Source of the DNA: Planctomycetota bacterium
GTDB taxonomy: Bacteria > Planctomycetota > Planctomycetia > Isosphaerales > Isosphaeraceae
Assembly (NCBI GenBank): GCA_021808995.1
Contig: JAKBAP010000005.1
Coordinates: 1-33,381, forward strand
Direction of reading: 5' to 3'
DNA: 33,381 nucleotides
Made by a program: the position numbers and the translations under genes. Position 1 is the first letter of the stretch. Each line of letters begins with the position of its first letter. Positions 16,155 through 23,979 of this stretch are shown here, piece after piece. The notes under the pieces were generated by a model, which was given only the letters and a program-made list of their open reading frames with translations, made no database searches and was not told where the DNA came from.

Positions 16155-17438
16155 CTAGCCCACGAGCTCCTTGATGGGCGCTCCCCCGTCGACGACCTTC
16201 ATCGGCCGGCCACGCGGCGTGGTGTATTGAGTGGCGATATTGATTCCCATGCTCTGGGTAAGGGTGGCGATCAGGTCCATGACGCCGACGGGGTGGTCGA
16301 CGATATCGACGCCGTCCTTGTCCGTGGCCCCGACGACCTGGCCCCCCTTGATCGAGCCGCCACCCACCACGACCGACCAGCTCCGTGGCCAGTGGTCGCG
16401 GCCGGCGTTTTGATTGATCCGCGGGGTGCGCCCGAACTCGCCCATCCAGACGATCGAGGTGGTTTCGAGCAGGCCACGCGAGGCCAGGTCGGCGGTGAGC
16501 GCGCCCATGCCCTTGTCAAGTTCGGGCAAGAGCCTGCGTGAAAGTGCGTCGAAGTTATTGGTGTGGGTGTCCCAGCCGTCGAGCGCGACCTCGACGTAGG
16601 TCACGCCCTGCTCCACCAGCCGCCGCGCCATCAGGCAGCCCGATCCGAATGATCCCTTGCCATAGGCGTCGCGGAGGGCCGCGGGCTCCTGGTCGAGATT
16701 AAACGCCGCTTGATATTTGGAATTCATCATCCGCAAAGTCTTGGAATAGATCGCCTTATGGTCCGAGGCGGCCTGGACCTTGCGCTGGTCGACGAACTGG
16801 TTTTCAACCTGGCCGAGCATCCGCAGCCGCCGATCGAGCCGCCATCCCTCGACATCCTTGGGCGGGCGCAGGTTGGCGATCGGGGTATTGGGGTTTTGCA
16901 CCATGAACGGCGAATACGACATCCCCAGGAACCCCGCGCCAATGCCTGGAGTATTGATCGAGATGCAATGCGGCAGGTCGAAATTCTCGAGCCGTTCGCC
17001 CAGTTCCATCGCGCAGACCGATCCCCAGCCGGGATGGGTGACCGTGGGATTGGGCGAATAGCCCGTGTGCATGAGATAGCGGCCGCGATCGTGATTCCCT
17101 TCCTTCGAATCCAGCGAGCGGATGATGGAGAGGTGCTTCATCTGCTTGGCGACCAGCGGCATATGCTCGCTGATCTTGACCCCGGGGGCCGAGGTCTCGA
17201 TTGGGCGGAAGGGGCCGCCGTTTTTCTCGCTGTCGGGCTTCAAGTCCCAGATGTCGAGGTGCGAGGGCCCCCCTCCCATCCAGAGCACGATGCAGCTTTT
17301 GTTCGTCTTCTTGAGGGCCGCGGCGTTTGCCTCGAGAGACGAGAAAAACTGGACGGCTGGAATACCAAGCGCCGTCGAGGCGAGGTGCCCGAGCCAGTGC
17401 CGCCGCGTCATTCCACTGGGAAGCTCTCGATCCGACAT
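16155..17438 (-). CDS. DUF1501 protein (sulfatase/alkaline-phosphatase-like fold), Tat-exported
   Basis: A 427-residue DUF1501 protein. It begins with a twin-arginine signal (MTRRHWLGHLASTALGIPAV, Arg pair at 12-13), then SCIVLWMGGGPSHLDIWDLKP, the first metal/substrate loop. NHDRGRYLMHTGYSPNPT and HPGWGSV follow, then VTYVEVALDGWDTHTNN, WMGEFGRTPRIN and GRDHWPRSWSVVVGGG, all conserved in the family and located where alkaline-phosphatase-superfamily enzymes bind metals. Function is not established; such proteins are usually paired, as here, with a DUF1549/DUF1553 protein. Start ATG at 17436-17438 has GAGGAG upstream. It follows the partner gene by 87 bases, same strand. Confidence 0.92.
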   Translation of the reverse strand: MSDRELPSGMTRRHWLGHLASTALGIPAVQFFSSLEANAAALKKTNKSCIVLWMGGGPSHLDIWDLKPDSEKNGGPFRPIETSAPGVKISEHMPLVAKQMKHLSIIRSLDSKEGNHDRGRYLMHTGYSPNPTVTHPGWGSVCAMELGERLENFDLPHCISINTPGIGAGFLGMSYSPFMVQNPNTPIANLRPPKDVEGWRLDRRLRMLGQVENQFVDQRKVQAASDHKAIYSKTLRMMNSKYQAAFNLDQEPAALRDAYGKGSFGSGCLMARRLVEQGVTYVEVALDGWDTHTNNFDALSRRLLPELDKGMGALTADLASRGLLETTSIVWMGEFGRTPRINQNAGRDHWPRSWSVVVGGGSIKGGQVVGATDKDGVDIVDHPVGVMDLIATLTQSMGINIATQYTTPRGRPMKVVDGGAPIKELVG

Positions 17439-17525
17439 GAGCAGGGGCTCCTCATGATGCCGTTCGCCGCCTCGGTCCCCCCGCCCACGCAAGCGAGAAG
17501 AGCCTGGCCGCGGCCGGACACACTC

Positions 17526-19196
17526 TCAGTGATTCAGAATGAATTCGTTGGAATTGAGCAGCGACCAAAACAGGTCCTGCAAGACCTGCAAGTGGTCTGG
17601 GAACGACTCGAGATACTGGCGGCCCTGGTTTCGTTCCTTGGTGGTGGGATAGCGGCTCAGCGCCCCCAGATAGACCGAATCCAGCATCACGTTTTGCGGG
17701 GACCGGGATTGCCGGCTCGCCACTGTCACGACATCGTGGAGGAAGCTGCCAGGCTTGCAGGAAAGCGCGTCGTTCATGAGCTCGCCGTTCATCATCATGA
17801 GCGCCTGGGGGATGGTCCCCTGGAAATTCGTGGTCTCCTCGGCTTCGTCGTTGGCGAAGGCAAAGAGGAACTGCCGCATCCAGGCGTCTCGTTTCTTGAG
17901 GTCGGATTCGCGGGTCCCAGCCCGGTGCGACGTGGTCGCCGTGATCAGCGAATCGAAGAGCTGCTCCGGGGTCATGGGCTTGAGCTGCATGACGTTGAAG
18001 AGCCCTTCGTCCTTGGCGTTATCCTTGGTACGGACAGCGCTGAGCTGATAGGCACGGCTGGCGGTGATCCAGCGACAGAGGGCTTTCACATCGTAGCCGC
18101 TGTTTTGAAAGTCGGCGGCCATTTTGTCGAGCAGTTCGGGATGCGAGGGAGGGTTGTGCGAGCCGAAATCATCCACCGGGTTCACGAATCCGCGACCCAG
18201 GAAGTGGGCCCACATGCGATTCACGAACGCCTTGGCCATGTCGCCGTTCTTCGGATCGGCGATGAGCTTGCCAAGCTCCGAGCGCCGTACCACGTCCGTC
18301 CCCTGGCTGATCTTGCGCCCATCGAGAAACTGAGGAAACGCGATTCCCATGAGCCCATTCCTGCGCTCGAATCGCACATAGCTATCCGTGGGCTCGTCGC
18401 GAAGCTCGGTGTGGTCGTAGGCCTCAAGACCGGTCGCGTCGGCCTTGCGAACCTCCTCGGTTCGCATCCCCTTGAAAAAGGCGTTGACGCCCCAAAAATC
18501 CTTTTGCTTCCAGTCATTCGACGGGTGGTCGTGGCACTGGGTGCATTGAATCTGCTGACCCAGGAATAGCCGGGTCGTACGCGAGGTCAACGGCACGGCG
18601 TCAAACTCGAGGTGCGCCAGGACAAAGTTGACCGCCCCGTTTTCCTTATTCGAGCCGGTTCCCGAGACCAATTCGTGAACCGTCTCGCTCCAGGGGCGAT
18701 TGGCGGTGAATTGTTTACGCAGCCAACTCGTGAGCGAGCCCCGGTCAACCATCCGCTCCTGAGCATTTCGCCCGATCAACAGGATCGTCCACTGAGTGGC
18801 GAAATTCTTGGCGTAATCGGGATGCTCGAGCAGATACTCGACCAGCTTTTGCCGTTTGCCACTCTCACGAACCGCCAGGAAGGCCTTGGCCTCCTGCACG
18901 TTAGGGATTCGCCCCAGCAGATCGAGATACACCCGGCGAAGGAACTCCTCGTCGGTTGCCATTCTCGCCGGCTTGACCTTGGCCTTGGCCCACCCTTCCT
19001 CGATCAGGGCATCGATATAATCGAGCCTGACCGGGGCCTTGACCGATGACTCGTCAGGCTTGGGCTTGGACTCATCCCCGGCCAGGACCGGCCGAGCAAG
19101 CCCCGCGAGCACGACGGCGGCCAAAAGCGCCCCCGCCAGGCCCGTCACCCCAATGGCGGCAAAACGCCCCCCCACGCAAGCCCATCGCGTCGTCAT
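17526..19196 (-). CDS. DUF1549/DUF1553 secreted protein
   Basis: A 556-residue exported protein. Residues 10-40 are a signal peptide. DUF1549 spans about 58-240: VRLDYIDALIEEGW, DEEFLRRVYLDLLGRIPN, YLLEHPDYAKNFATQWTILLIG, and the CTQCHDHP motif at 218-225, which could hold a c-type heme or be structural. DUF1553 follows (about 290-550): MAKAFVNRMWAHFLGRGFVN, DDFGSHNPPSHPELLD, RAYQLSA. No function is established; with DUF1501 these are a planctomycete hallmark thought to act in extracellular polymer handling, which remains inference. ATG at 19194-19196 is chosen for GGGGAG upstream; a GTG/ATG nine codons earlier is possible. First gene of the two-gene unit. Confidence 0.92.
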   Translation of the reverse strand: MTTRWACVGGRFAAIGVTGLAGALLAAVVLAGLARPVLAGDESKPKPDESSVKAPVRLDYIDALIEEGWAKAKVKPARMATDEEFLRRVYLDLLGRIPNVQEAKAFLAVRESGKRQKLVEYLLEHPDYAKNFATQWTILLIGRNAQERMVDRGSLTSWLRKQFTANRPWSETVHELVSGTGSNKENGAVNFVLAHLEFDAVPLTSRTTRLFLGQQIQCTQCHDHPSNDWKQKDFWGVNAFFKGMRTEEVRKADATGLEAYDHTELRDEPTDSYVRFERRNGLMGIAFPQFLDGRKISQGTDVVRRSELGKLIADPKNGDMAKAFVNRMWAHFLGRGFVNPVDDFGSHNPPSHPELLDKMAADFQNSGYDVKALCRWITASRAYQLSAVRTKDNAKDEGLFNVMQLKPMTPEQLFDSLITATTSHRAGTRESDLKKRDAWMRQFLFAFANDEAEETTNFQGTIPQALMMMNGELMNDALSCKPGSFLHDVVTVASRQSRSPQNVMLDSVYLGALSRYPTTKERNQGRQYLESFPDHLQVLQDLFWSLLNSNEFILNH

Positions 19197-19724
19197 GGAC
19201 TTCTCCCCGATCACCTTGGACAAACGACAGCCGCCACACCCGATTCAACCGCCACCAAAACGTCAACCCTCACACGACCCAATCCCTGACCACCTCGAAC
19301 CCACCTACGAATCTCTCGAGTGATTGCATCTTCCTATGCGGTCTATCACTCAGTACTACGAATACAATAACAAGTCGTGACGAGCAACTTTCTGGCGTTC
19401 ACGAAAATCACCACGCCAAGACATGCACGCACTCGACGAATCGTTCGAGTCGCTGAGGTCGCCTCTTGCCCTGAGCATGTTGCACATCGACCGCGAGCAT
19501 CGGACGTTGATGGTCGCATGGTCTCTCTATTTCACATTGTTTTTGATCGGAATCAGGAAAGCAAGGGAAAAGCAATTCTCGGTTTCCCGATTTTCTTGGG
19601 GTCTGGCGTGATCGTGATGTCGGTCGGAACAAGGCTCTTGGCGCGGGAAGTGGCCTAGATTAGCATCTTCGATCGCCGGCAGGGAGGCCGGCTCCTTGAT
19701 CCTGGTGTCGGGTGTTCTTCCCGA
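19197..19724. other. Gene-poor, AT-richer intergenic region
   Basis: About 530 bases lying upstream of the DUF1549 gene. The part 19330-19610 is clearly AT-richer than the surroundings. A frame at 19423-19611 encodes a possible 62-residue peptide with one hydrophobic stretch (MVAWSLYFTLFLIGIRKAR), but it lacks a ribosome site and I do not call it. A small hairpin GCCGGC-agggag-GCCGGC lies at 19675-19692. Minus-strand promoter candidates for the DUF1549 gene (TTGCTC, 17 bases, TATTCG near 19342-19370) are weak. Confidence 0.4.
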
Positions 19725-20019
19725 TCAGCGATTGTCCTCGCCATTGATCCCATCAGGGAACGTGCTGGAATCAGGTGCCTTTCCTTTGCCCCGGCTGATG
19801 CGCTCGACCACGAGGGTGTCAGTCGACGGTTGATCGAGGCGTGCCCGTGTCGCCGCGTTGCCGCTCGATTTCGGCTTCCATTCGCGCCTGTGCTTCGTCG
19901 GGCGAGAGGGCTTTGACCTGGCCATCCTCCCGGGTGAGGATTGACCCGCCGGTCTCGCGTGCCCGGCGTATGACCTTGACCGCGGCCTGACGGAACGCGG
20001 CATCGGCGAGTTCTTTCAA
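19725..20019 (-). pseudogene. Small antitoxin-like protein, apparently frameshifted
   Basis: From a TTG at 20017-20019 the frame reads LKELADAAFRQAAVKVIRRA, then ETGGSILTREDGQVKALSPD and a helical MEAEIERQRGDT, the pattern of small DNA-binding or antitoxin-like proteins in which a helix is followed by a two-strand 'I-x-R-x-DG-x-V' hairpin. It ends in-frame at 19819. The neighbouring frame, however, continues as protein-like sequence from about 19855 (RARLDQPSTDTLVVERISRG) to a stop at 19725, suggesting one frameshift near 19850. No ATG is available, and the frame is open upstream to the last bases of the preceding small ORF. Family not recognised; the antitoxin idea rests only on size and pattern. 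Confidence 0.4.
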
Positions 20020-20047
20020 GGACCGTTGTTCAGGCTCGGGTATGGGA

Positions 20048-20269
20048 TCAGCTCTCCCACTGGTTCTGAATCATTTGATATCGCCCAGGATGATGCTCCA
20101 CGAGCTTCCCGGGGACAAACGAGTAGGCGGAATTCCTCAAATCGGTGACGGTCTTGAGATCGCCTCGCCCCGCAGGAGTCGTTTCGAATCCGAAGTCTTT
20201 CCGCGCCTCCGACAGTTCGCTGAACTCGCCTCGGGGCACGACATCGGTCGGAAATCGCGGGGGCATCAC
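20048..20269 (-). CDS. Hypothetical 73-residue protein downstream of the ABC transporter
   Basis: A short frame with coherent codon use and protein-like composition: FPTDVVPRGEFSELSEARKD, then DLRNSAYSFVPGKLVEHHPG and a final RYQMIQNQWES. The family is not recognised. It begins 15 bases after the ABC transporter stop on the same strand with GTG at 20269 or ATG at 20266 behind GAGG at short distance, and is followed 28 bases later by the frameshifted antitoxin-like ORF. The two may have been a gene pair; no toxin domain such as PIN or RelE is visible. Confidence 0.4.
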   Translation of the reverse strand: MMPPRFPTDVVPRGEFSELSEARKDFGFETTPAGRGDLKTVTDLRNSAYSFVPGKLVEHHPGRYQMIQNQWES

Positions 20270-20283
20270 CTCGGGCCGGTCGA

Positions 20284-22551
20284 TCAGTGGACCAGTCGTC
20301 CCTGGCCGGGGTCGACACGGTGGTAGTGGATCTCGTTGAGCCTGCGGTAGTGGGGGGAGCTGAGCTTGAGCTCGTGGTCGGAGCCGATGGCCTCGACGCG
20401 GCCGGCGGAGAGCAAGACGATCCGATCGACCGACTGGATGGTCGCCAGGTTGTGCGAGATCAAGAACGTCGTCCGCCCCTTGGCGAAGGCGGCGACGGCC
20501 TTGCGAATCAAGACTTCGTCCTGGATGTCGACCGCGCTCGTGGCCTCGTCCAGGATCAGGATCGCGGGGTCGCAGAGCATGGCGCGGGCGAGCGCGATTC
20601 GCTGGCGCTGGCCGCCTGAGAGACCCGCGCCGCGCTCGCCCAGAACGGTGTCGTAGCCATTGGGTAGGGCCGTGATGAATTGGTGAGCGTAGGCCCGCTC
20701 GGCCGCCTTGATGATCGTGTTTCGCCCCGCGCCGGGGTTGCCATAGGCGATGTTGGCCGCGACGGTGTCTTGAAACAGAATCGTCTCTTGCAACACGATC
20801 CCGATCTGGCGCCTGAGTCCCCGAATCTGAAGGTCGCGGATGTCGCGGCCGTCGATTCGAATCGCGCCGGCATCGACGTCCCAGAAGCGGGGCAGGAGAT
20901 TCATGAGCGTGGTCTTGCCACAGCCATTGGGACCGACCAAGGCGATGGTCTCGCCATGTTCGACGGCGAGACTGACCCCTTTCAAGACCGGCTCTCCCTT
21001 GTGATAGCCAAAGGTCACCTGGTCGAATTCGATTCGCCCCTGGTGACGAGGCGCGGCCACGACGCGCTTGCTTTCGCGAACGGTGGGACGGCGGTCCATG
21101 AGCGCCCAGATTCGGTCCGCGGCGGCCGAGGCCCGCTGGATCTTGGAGTGGACGTTGGCGAGCTTGCGAATGGGGTCCGATACCCCCGCGAGCATCGCGT
21201 AGAGCGTCAGCAAATCCTGGATCGCCATTGGGCTCGAGGCGAGCTGAAGGCGAAAGAGCCCCAGATTGAGATAGATCGTGCGATTGAGGACCAGGTACGA
21301 GCCCGCGAGCAGGGCGATCGCGACCGTGGTCAGGGTCAGCAATTCGAGCACTGGGTCCGACGAGGCGTCGATCATCGCGACCCGGACGCTCTTCTTGTAG
21401 AGATTCTTGGTCTCGCGAAAGAACCGCCGCCGCTCGACCCGCTCCATGGCGAAGGCCTTGATGACCTTCATCCCTTGGAAGCTTTCCTGGAGGATCTTAT
21501 AGATCGACGACATGCTCTCGAGCGACCGCCGGACGGCGCGTTTCATGACCTTGCCGACGCGATAGGTCGCGGCGGCCGAGATCGGCACCAGGACCAGCGT
21601 GAGACAGGTCAAGCGCCAGTTGAACCAGAGAGCGCCACAGAGGCAGACGGAGATGCGCATCGGCTCGCGGATCAGCTTGCTCATGAGCGTGCTGAGGCCC
21701 TGGCCAAACGACTCCATGTCGTTGGTGAAGCGGGCCATGAGCTCCGACGACGCCTGACTGGTGAAGCTTTCGAGGTCGAGGTTGATCGTGCGGCGAAAAA
21801 AGCGGTTGCGAATGTTGAAAAGCGTGAGCTGCATCACGTCCGCGACCAGGGACTCCTGGAAAAACACGAAGCAGCCCTTGATCGCGACGCCGACCATCAC
21901 AAGCGCGATCAAGAGCACGAGGGTCGTGAAGCTATCTTGGGGCAGATAGCGGTCGATGTAGGGTTTCGCCACTTGATAGACGCGTTTCCGCCGTGCCTGG
22001 TCGGTGATCTCTCCGTCGATGTCCACGGGGCGGCGGGCGAGGGAGGCCATCTCTCCCTTGCGAAAAAGGCTGGCGGAATCGCCGAGTTCCTTCACGCGAG
22101 TCAGGGCGACGGCGTGCTCGCGTCGCTGGCGTTCGAGTCGTTCCAGCTCGTCATCGGGGAGTGCGTCGCGGGGGTCGCGAAGGACCGTGAAGCCGATCTT
22201 GCTCTCGCGGCCACGGAGGGCCTTTTCCAGGACCTCGAGCTCGCCATGGATGCGTTGATAGCGATCCTTGAGGGCGTCGTTGCCGGCCTTGCCGTCGTGG
22301 CTCGCGTCGATGACGAATTGGGCCTCGATCTTGCGGGCGTCGAGCTGGACGATTTGTTGGTCGGCGGAGTCGATCCGTTCGTTGATCCAGCGCCTGGGGT
22401 TCTGGCTATCGAAAAGGATATGGAGCAGGGGATAAACGGCCCCGAGCTCGGTGAAAAACAAGAGCGCGACCATGGCCGCGCAGCCGATCGACATGGCGAA
22501 TCGGAGCTTGTATGGCCAGGCGAACCGGACAAGGCGCGCGAAATTCTTCAT
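20284..22551 (-). CDS. ABC exporter, MsbA/lipid-flippase-like, with large inter-TM1-TM2 insert
   Basis: A 755-residue half transporter with fused membrane and ATPase domains, working as a dimer in the inner membrane. TM1 lies at about 17-38. TM2 (207-230) comes only after a charged, largely helical insert of about 155 residues (50-205, rich in Glu/Arg/Lys/Gln, likely coiled coil), whereas typical exporters have a short loop there. The other TM helices cover about 300-460. The ATPase has Walker A GPNGCGKTT (540-548), Q-loop VLQETILF, signature LSGGQ (644-648), Walker B ILILDEATSA and H-loop His700. The membrane part resembles MsbA-type lipid or glycolipid exporters. It diverges from a glycosyltransferase and WaaP-like kinases, supporting a glycolipid substrate; this is inference. 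No strong ribosome site at the ATG. Confidence 0.9.
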   Translation of the reverse strand: MKNFARLVRFAWPYKLRFAMSIGCAAMVALLFFTELGAVYPLLHILFDSQNPRRWINERIDSADQQIVQLDARKIEAQFVIDASHDGKAGNDALKDRYQRIHGELEVLEKALRGRESKIGFTVLRDPRDALPDDELERLERQRREHAVALTRVKELGDSASLFRKGEMASLARRPVDIDGEITDQARRKRVYQVAKPYIDRYLPQDSFTTLVLLIALVMVGVAIKGCFVFFQESLVADVMQLTLFNIRNRFFRRTINLDLESFTSQASSELMARFTNDMESFGQGLSTLMSKLIREPMRISVCLCGALWFNWRLTCLTLVLVPISAAATYRVGKVMKRAVRRSLESMSSIYKILQESFQGMKVIKAFAMERVERRRFFRETKNLYKKSVRVAMIDASSDPVLELLTLTTVAIALLAGSYLVLNRTIYLNLGLFRLQLASSPMAIQDLLTLYAMLAGVSDPIRKLANVHSKIQRASAAADRIWALMDRRPTVRESKRVVAAPRHQGRIEFDQVTFGYHKGEPVLKGVSLAVEHGETIALVGPNGCGKTTLMNLLPRFWDVDAGAIRIDGRDIRDLQIRGLRRQIGIVLQETILFQDTVAANIAYGNPGAGRNTIIKAAERAYAHQFITALPNGYDTVLGERGAGLSGGQRQRIALARAMLCDPAILILDEATSAVDIQDEVLIRKAVAAFAKGRTTFLISHNLATIQSVDRIVLLSAGRVEAIGSDHELKLSSPHYRRLNEIHYHRVDPGQGRLVH

Positions 22552-22643
22552 GATCGACAGCCGTCGCCCTGAATAAGACCCGAAAAGCGTCCATGCGGCG
22601 TCCGGGCTCTTCTAAAAAAGGCCAAGACGATCGGGTTAGGGAG

Positions 22644-22672
22644 TCTTTACCAGGAACCCTTTCCCGAGGCAA
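22644..22672 (-). promoter_or_regulatory. Possible promoter for the ABC exporter
   Basis: Minus strand TTGCCT (22667-22672), 17 bases, TAAAGA (22644-22649). A start near 22637 would leave a leader of about 85 bases. The -10 match is modest. Confidence 0.3.
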
Positions 22673-22767
22673 CCCGAACTTGGCGCGTGGCTCGCTCGAG
22701 TCCCGAGGGGAACGAAACCTGTAAAGAGATCGCGTACGCGCGCCCGCGCGGGATCGTCCGATTGCCC

Positions 22768-22796
22768 TTGGAGAATCCAGGGCATGTGGTTATGAT
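22768..22796 (+). promoter_or_regulatory. Promoter for the glycosyltransferase-kinase operon
   Basis: TTGGAG (22768-22773), 17 bases, TATGAT (22791-22796; five of six). The predicted start near 22803 lies about 60 bases upstream of the ATG at 22864. Confidence 0.5.
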
Positions 22797-22863
22797 TTCG
22801 CGCGATCGAGGGTTGTCCAGGGCGATTGAGCTATCTGGGCGGCCCACCGTCACGGAGGACGGC

Positions 22864-23979
22864 ATGAAGCTGCTCGCCCTGGTTGAATCCGCCGACCATG
22901 TTTGTTGCCGCTACCGGATCAAGGCGTTCGGGTCCGCGCTTGAGCGCGCGGGCTGGGCGCTTGAATGCCATGGCTTGGAGCATACAGTGGCGGGACGGCT
23001 CTCGCGGCTCAAGTCGGCGGCCGATTTTGACTCCGTGATCCTTCAGCGCAAGCTTTTGCCGGCGTGGCAGCTTGCGTATCTTCGTGCCCGGGCGCGGTAT
23101 CTGGCGTTTGATTTCGACGATGCCGTGCTTTATCGCGACTCGTACAGCCGGCGTGGTCCCCGCGCGTTCTGGCGAGGCCGGCGGTTTGCCCGCACCGTCC
23201 AGACGGTCGACGCGGTTATTGCCGGCAACGACTTCCTCGCCGATTGCGCGCTCCGCGCGGGCGCGCGGGCCGACCGGGTCCATGTGATCCCGACCTGTGT
23301 CGAGCCTGAACGATATCCGATCGCCCGCCGCGACCTCTCGGCGTCGAGCGGTCTCGAGCTGGTCTGGATCGGCTCCTCGAGCACGCTCAAGGGGGTCGAA
23401 CAGGCGCTGCCGATCTGGAAGCGAATCGCGCGGGACCTACCCGGGACCCGAATGCGAATCATCTGCGACCGGTTCCCAGAGGATTTCCCGCTCGCCGTCG
23501 AGCGCGTGGCCTGGAGCGAGCAAGCCGAGTCTTCCGAGCTGGCACGCGGTGGCGTGGGGGTGAGCGTGATTCCCGACGACCCGTGGAGTTGGGGCAAGTG
23601 CGGGCTCAAGATCTTGCAGTACCAGGCGGCCGGCCTGGCGGTGATCGCGAGCCCGGTCGGCGTGCATCGGGACATGGTTCGCCCTGGCGAAACGGGCTTT
23701 CTGGCGACGACTCCCGACGACTGGTCACGGGCCGTGTCGCGGCTCGCGGCGGATCCCAACCTTCGTGCGTCGCTGGGCGATCACGGTCGGCGGCGGGTGG
23801 AGGCCGAGTATTCGGTGGCGGCGTGGTCGGCGGCATTCACGACCTCGGCGACCGGGGGCGAGCGGACGACGTCGGGGCGTTCCTGGGCCGTCGACCGGGC
23901 TTCCGGACCCCCTCGCGACCAACAGTGGAGACGGACTTTCGAGGCCGCGCGGTCACTCAACCGGATTGGTGATCGATGA
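22864..23979 (+). CDS. Glycosyltransferase family 4 protein
   Basis: A 371-residue GT-B glycosyltransferase, cytoplasmic or membrane-peripheral, transferring a sugar from a nucleotide donor. The N-terminal half has CCRYRIKAFGSALERAGW and AFDFDDAVLYRDS; the C-terminal half has LVWIGSSSTLKGVEQALP and the donor-binding segment WGKCGLKILQYQAAGLAVIA followed by SPVGVHRDMVRPGETGFL, typical of GT4. The last 40 residues (from about 330) are Arg/Ser/Gly-rich and probably unstructured. ATG at 22864 with GGAGG upstream starts MKLLALVESADH. Its stop overlaps the next ATG (ATGA at 23976-23979), so the two are coupled. Sugar and acceptor unknown. Confidence 0.9.
   Translation: MKLLALVESADHVCCRYRIKAFGSALERAGWALECHGLEHTVAGRLSRLKSAADFDSVILQRKLLPAWQLAYLRARARYLAFDFDDAVLYRDSYSRRGPRAFWRGRRFARTVQTVDAVIAGNDFLADCALRAGARADRVHVIPTCVEPERYPIARRDLSASSGLELVWIGSSSTLKGVEQALPIWKRIARDLPGTRMRIICDRFPEDFPLAVERVAWSEQAESSELARGGVGVSVIPDDPWSWGKCGLKILQYQAAGLAVIASPVGVHRDMVRPGETGFLATTPDDWSRAVSRLAADPNLRASLGDHGRRRVEAEYSVAAWSAAFTTSATGGERTTSGRSWAVDRASGPPRDQQWRRTFEAARSLNRIGDR

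Larger units (their letters stand above)
22552..22863. other. Divergent intergenic region, ABC exporter / glycosyltransferase
   Basis: 312 bases holding a promoter for each side (22644-22672 minus, 22768-22796 plus). An upstream frame continuous with the glycosyltransferase begins at 22687 but is unlike protein and would span the promoter. No RNA gene or repeat was noticed. Confidence 0.5.

Noticed and set aside
16710-18569. Plus-strand open frame of over 600 codons
   Set aside because: Antisense to the DUF1501 and DUF1549/DUF1553 genes; explained by high GC codon structure.
19423-19611. 62-residue ORF with one hydrophobic segment
   Set aside because: No ribosome site, AT-rich context and no recognisable pattern; kept only as a note in the intergenic entry.
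20680-22572. Plus-strand open frame of 630 codons
   Set aside because: Exact antisense shadow of the ABC exporter, whose motifs are all intact.
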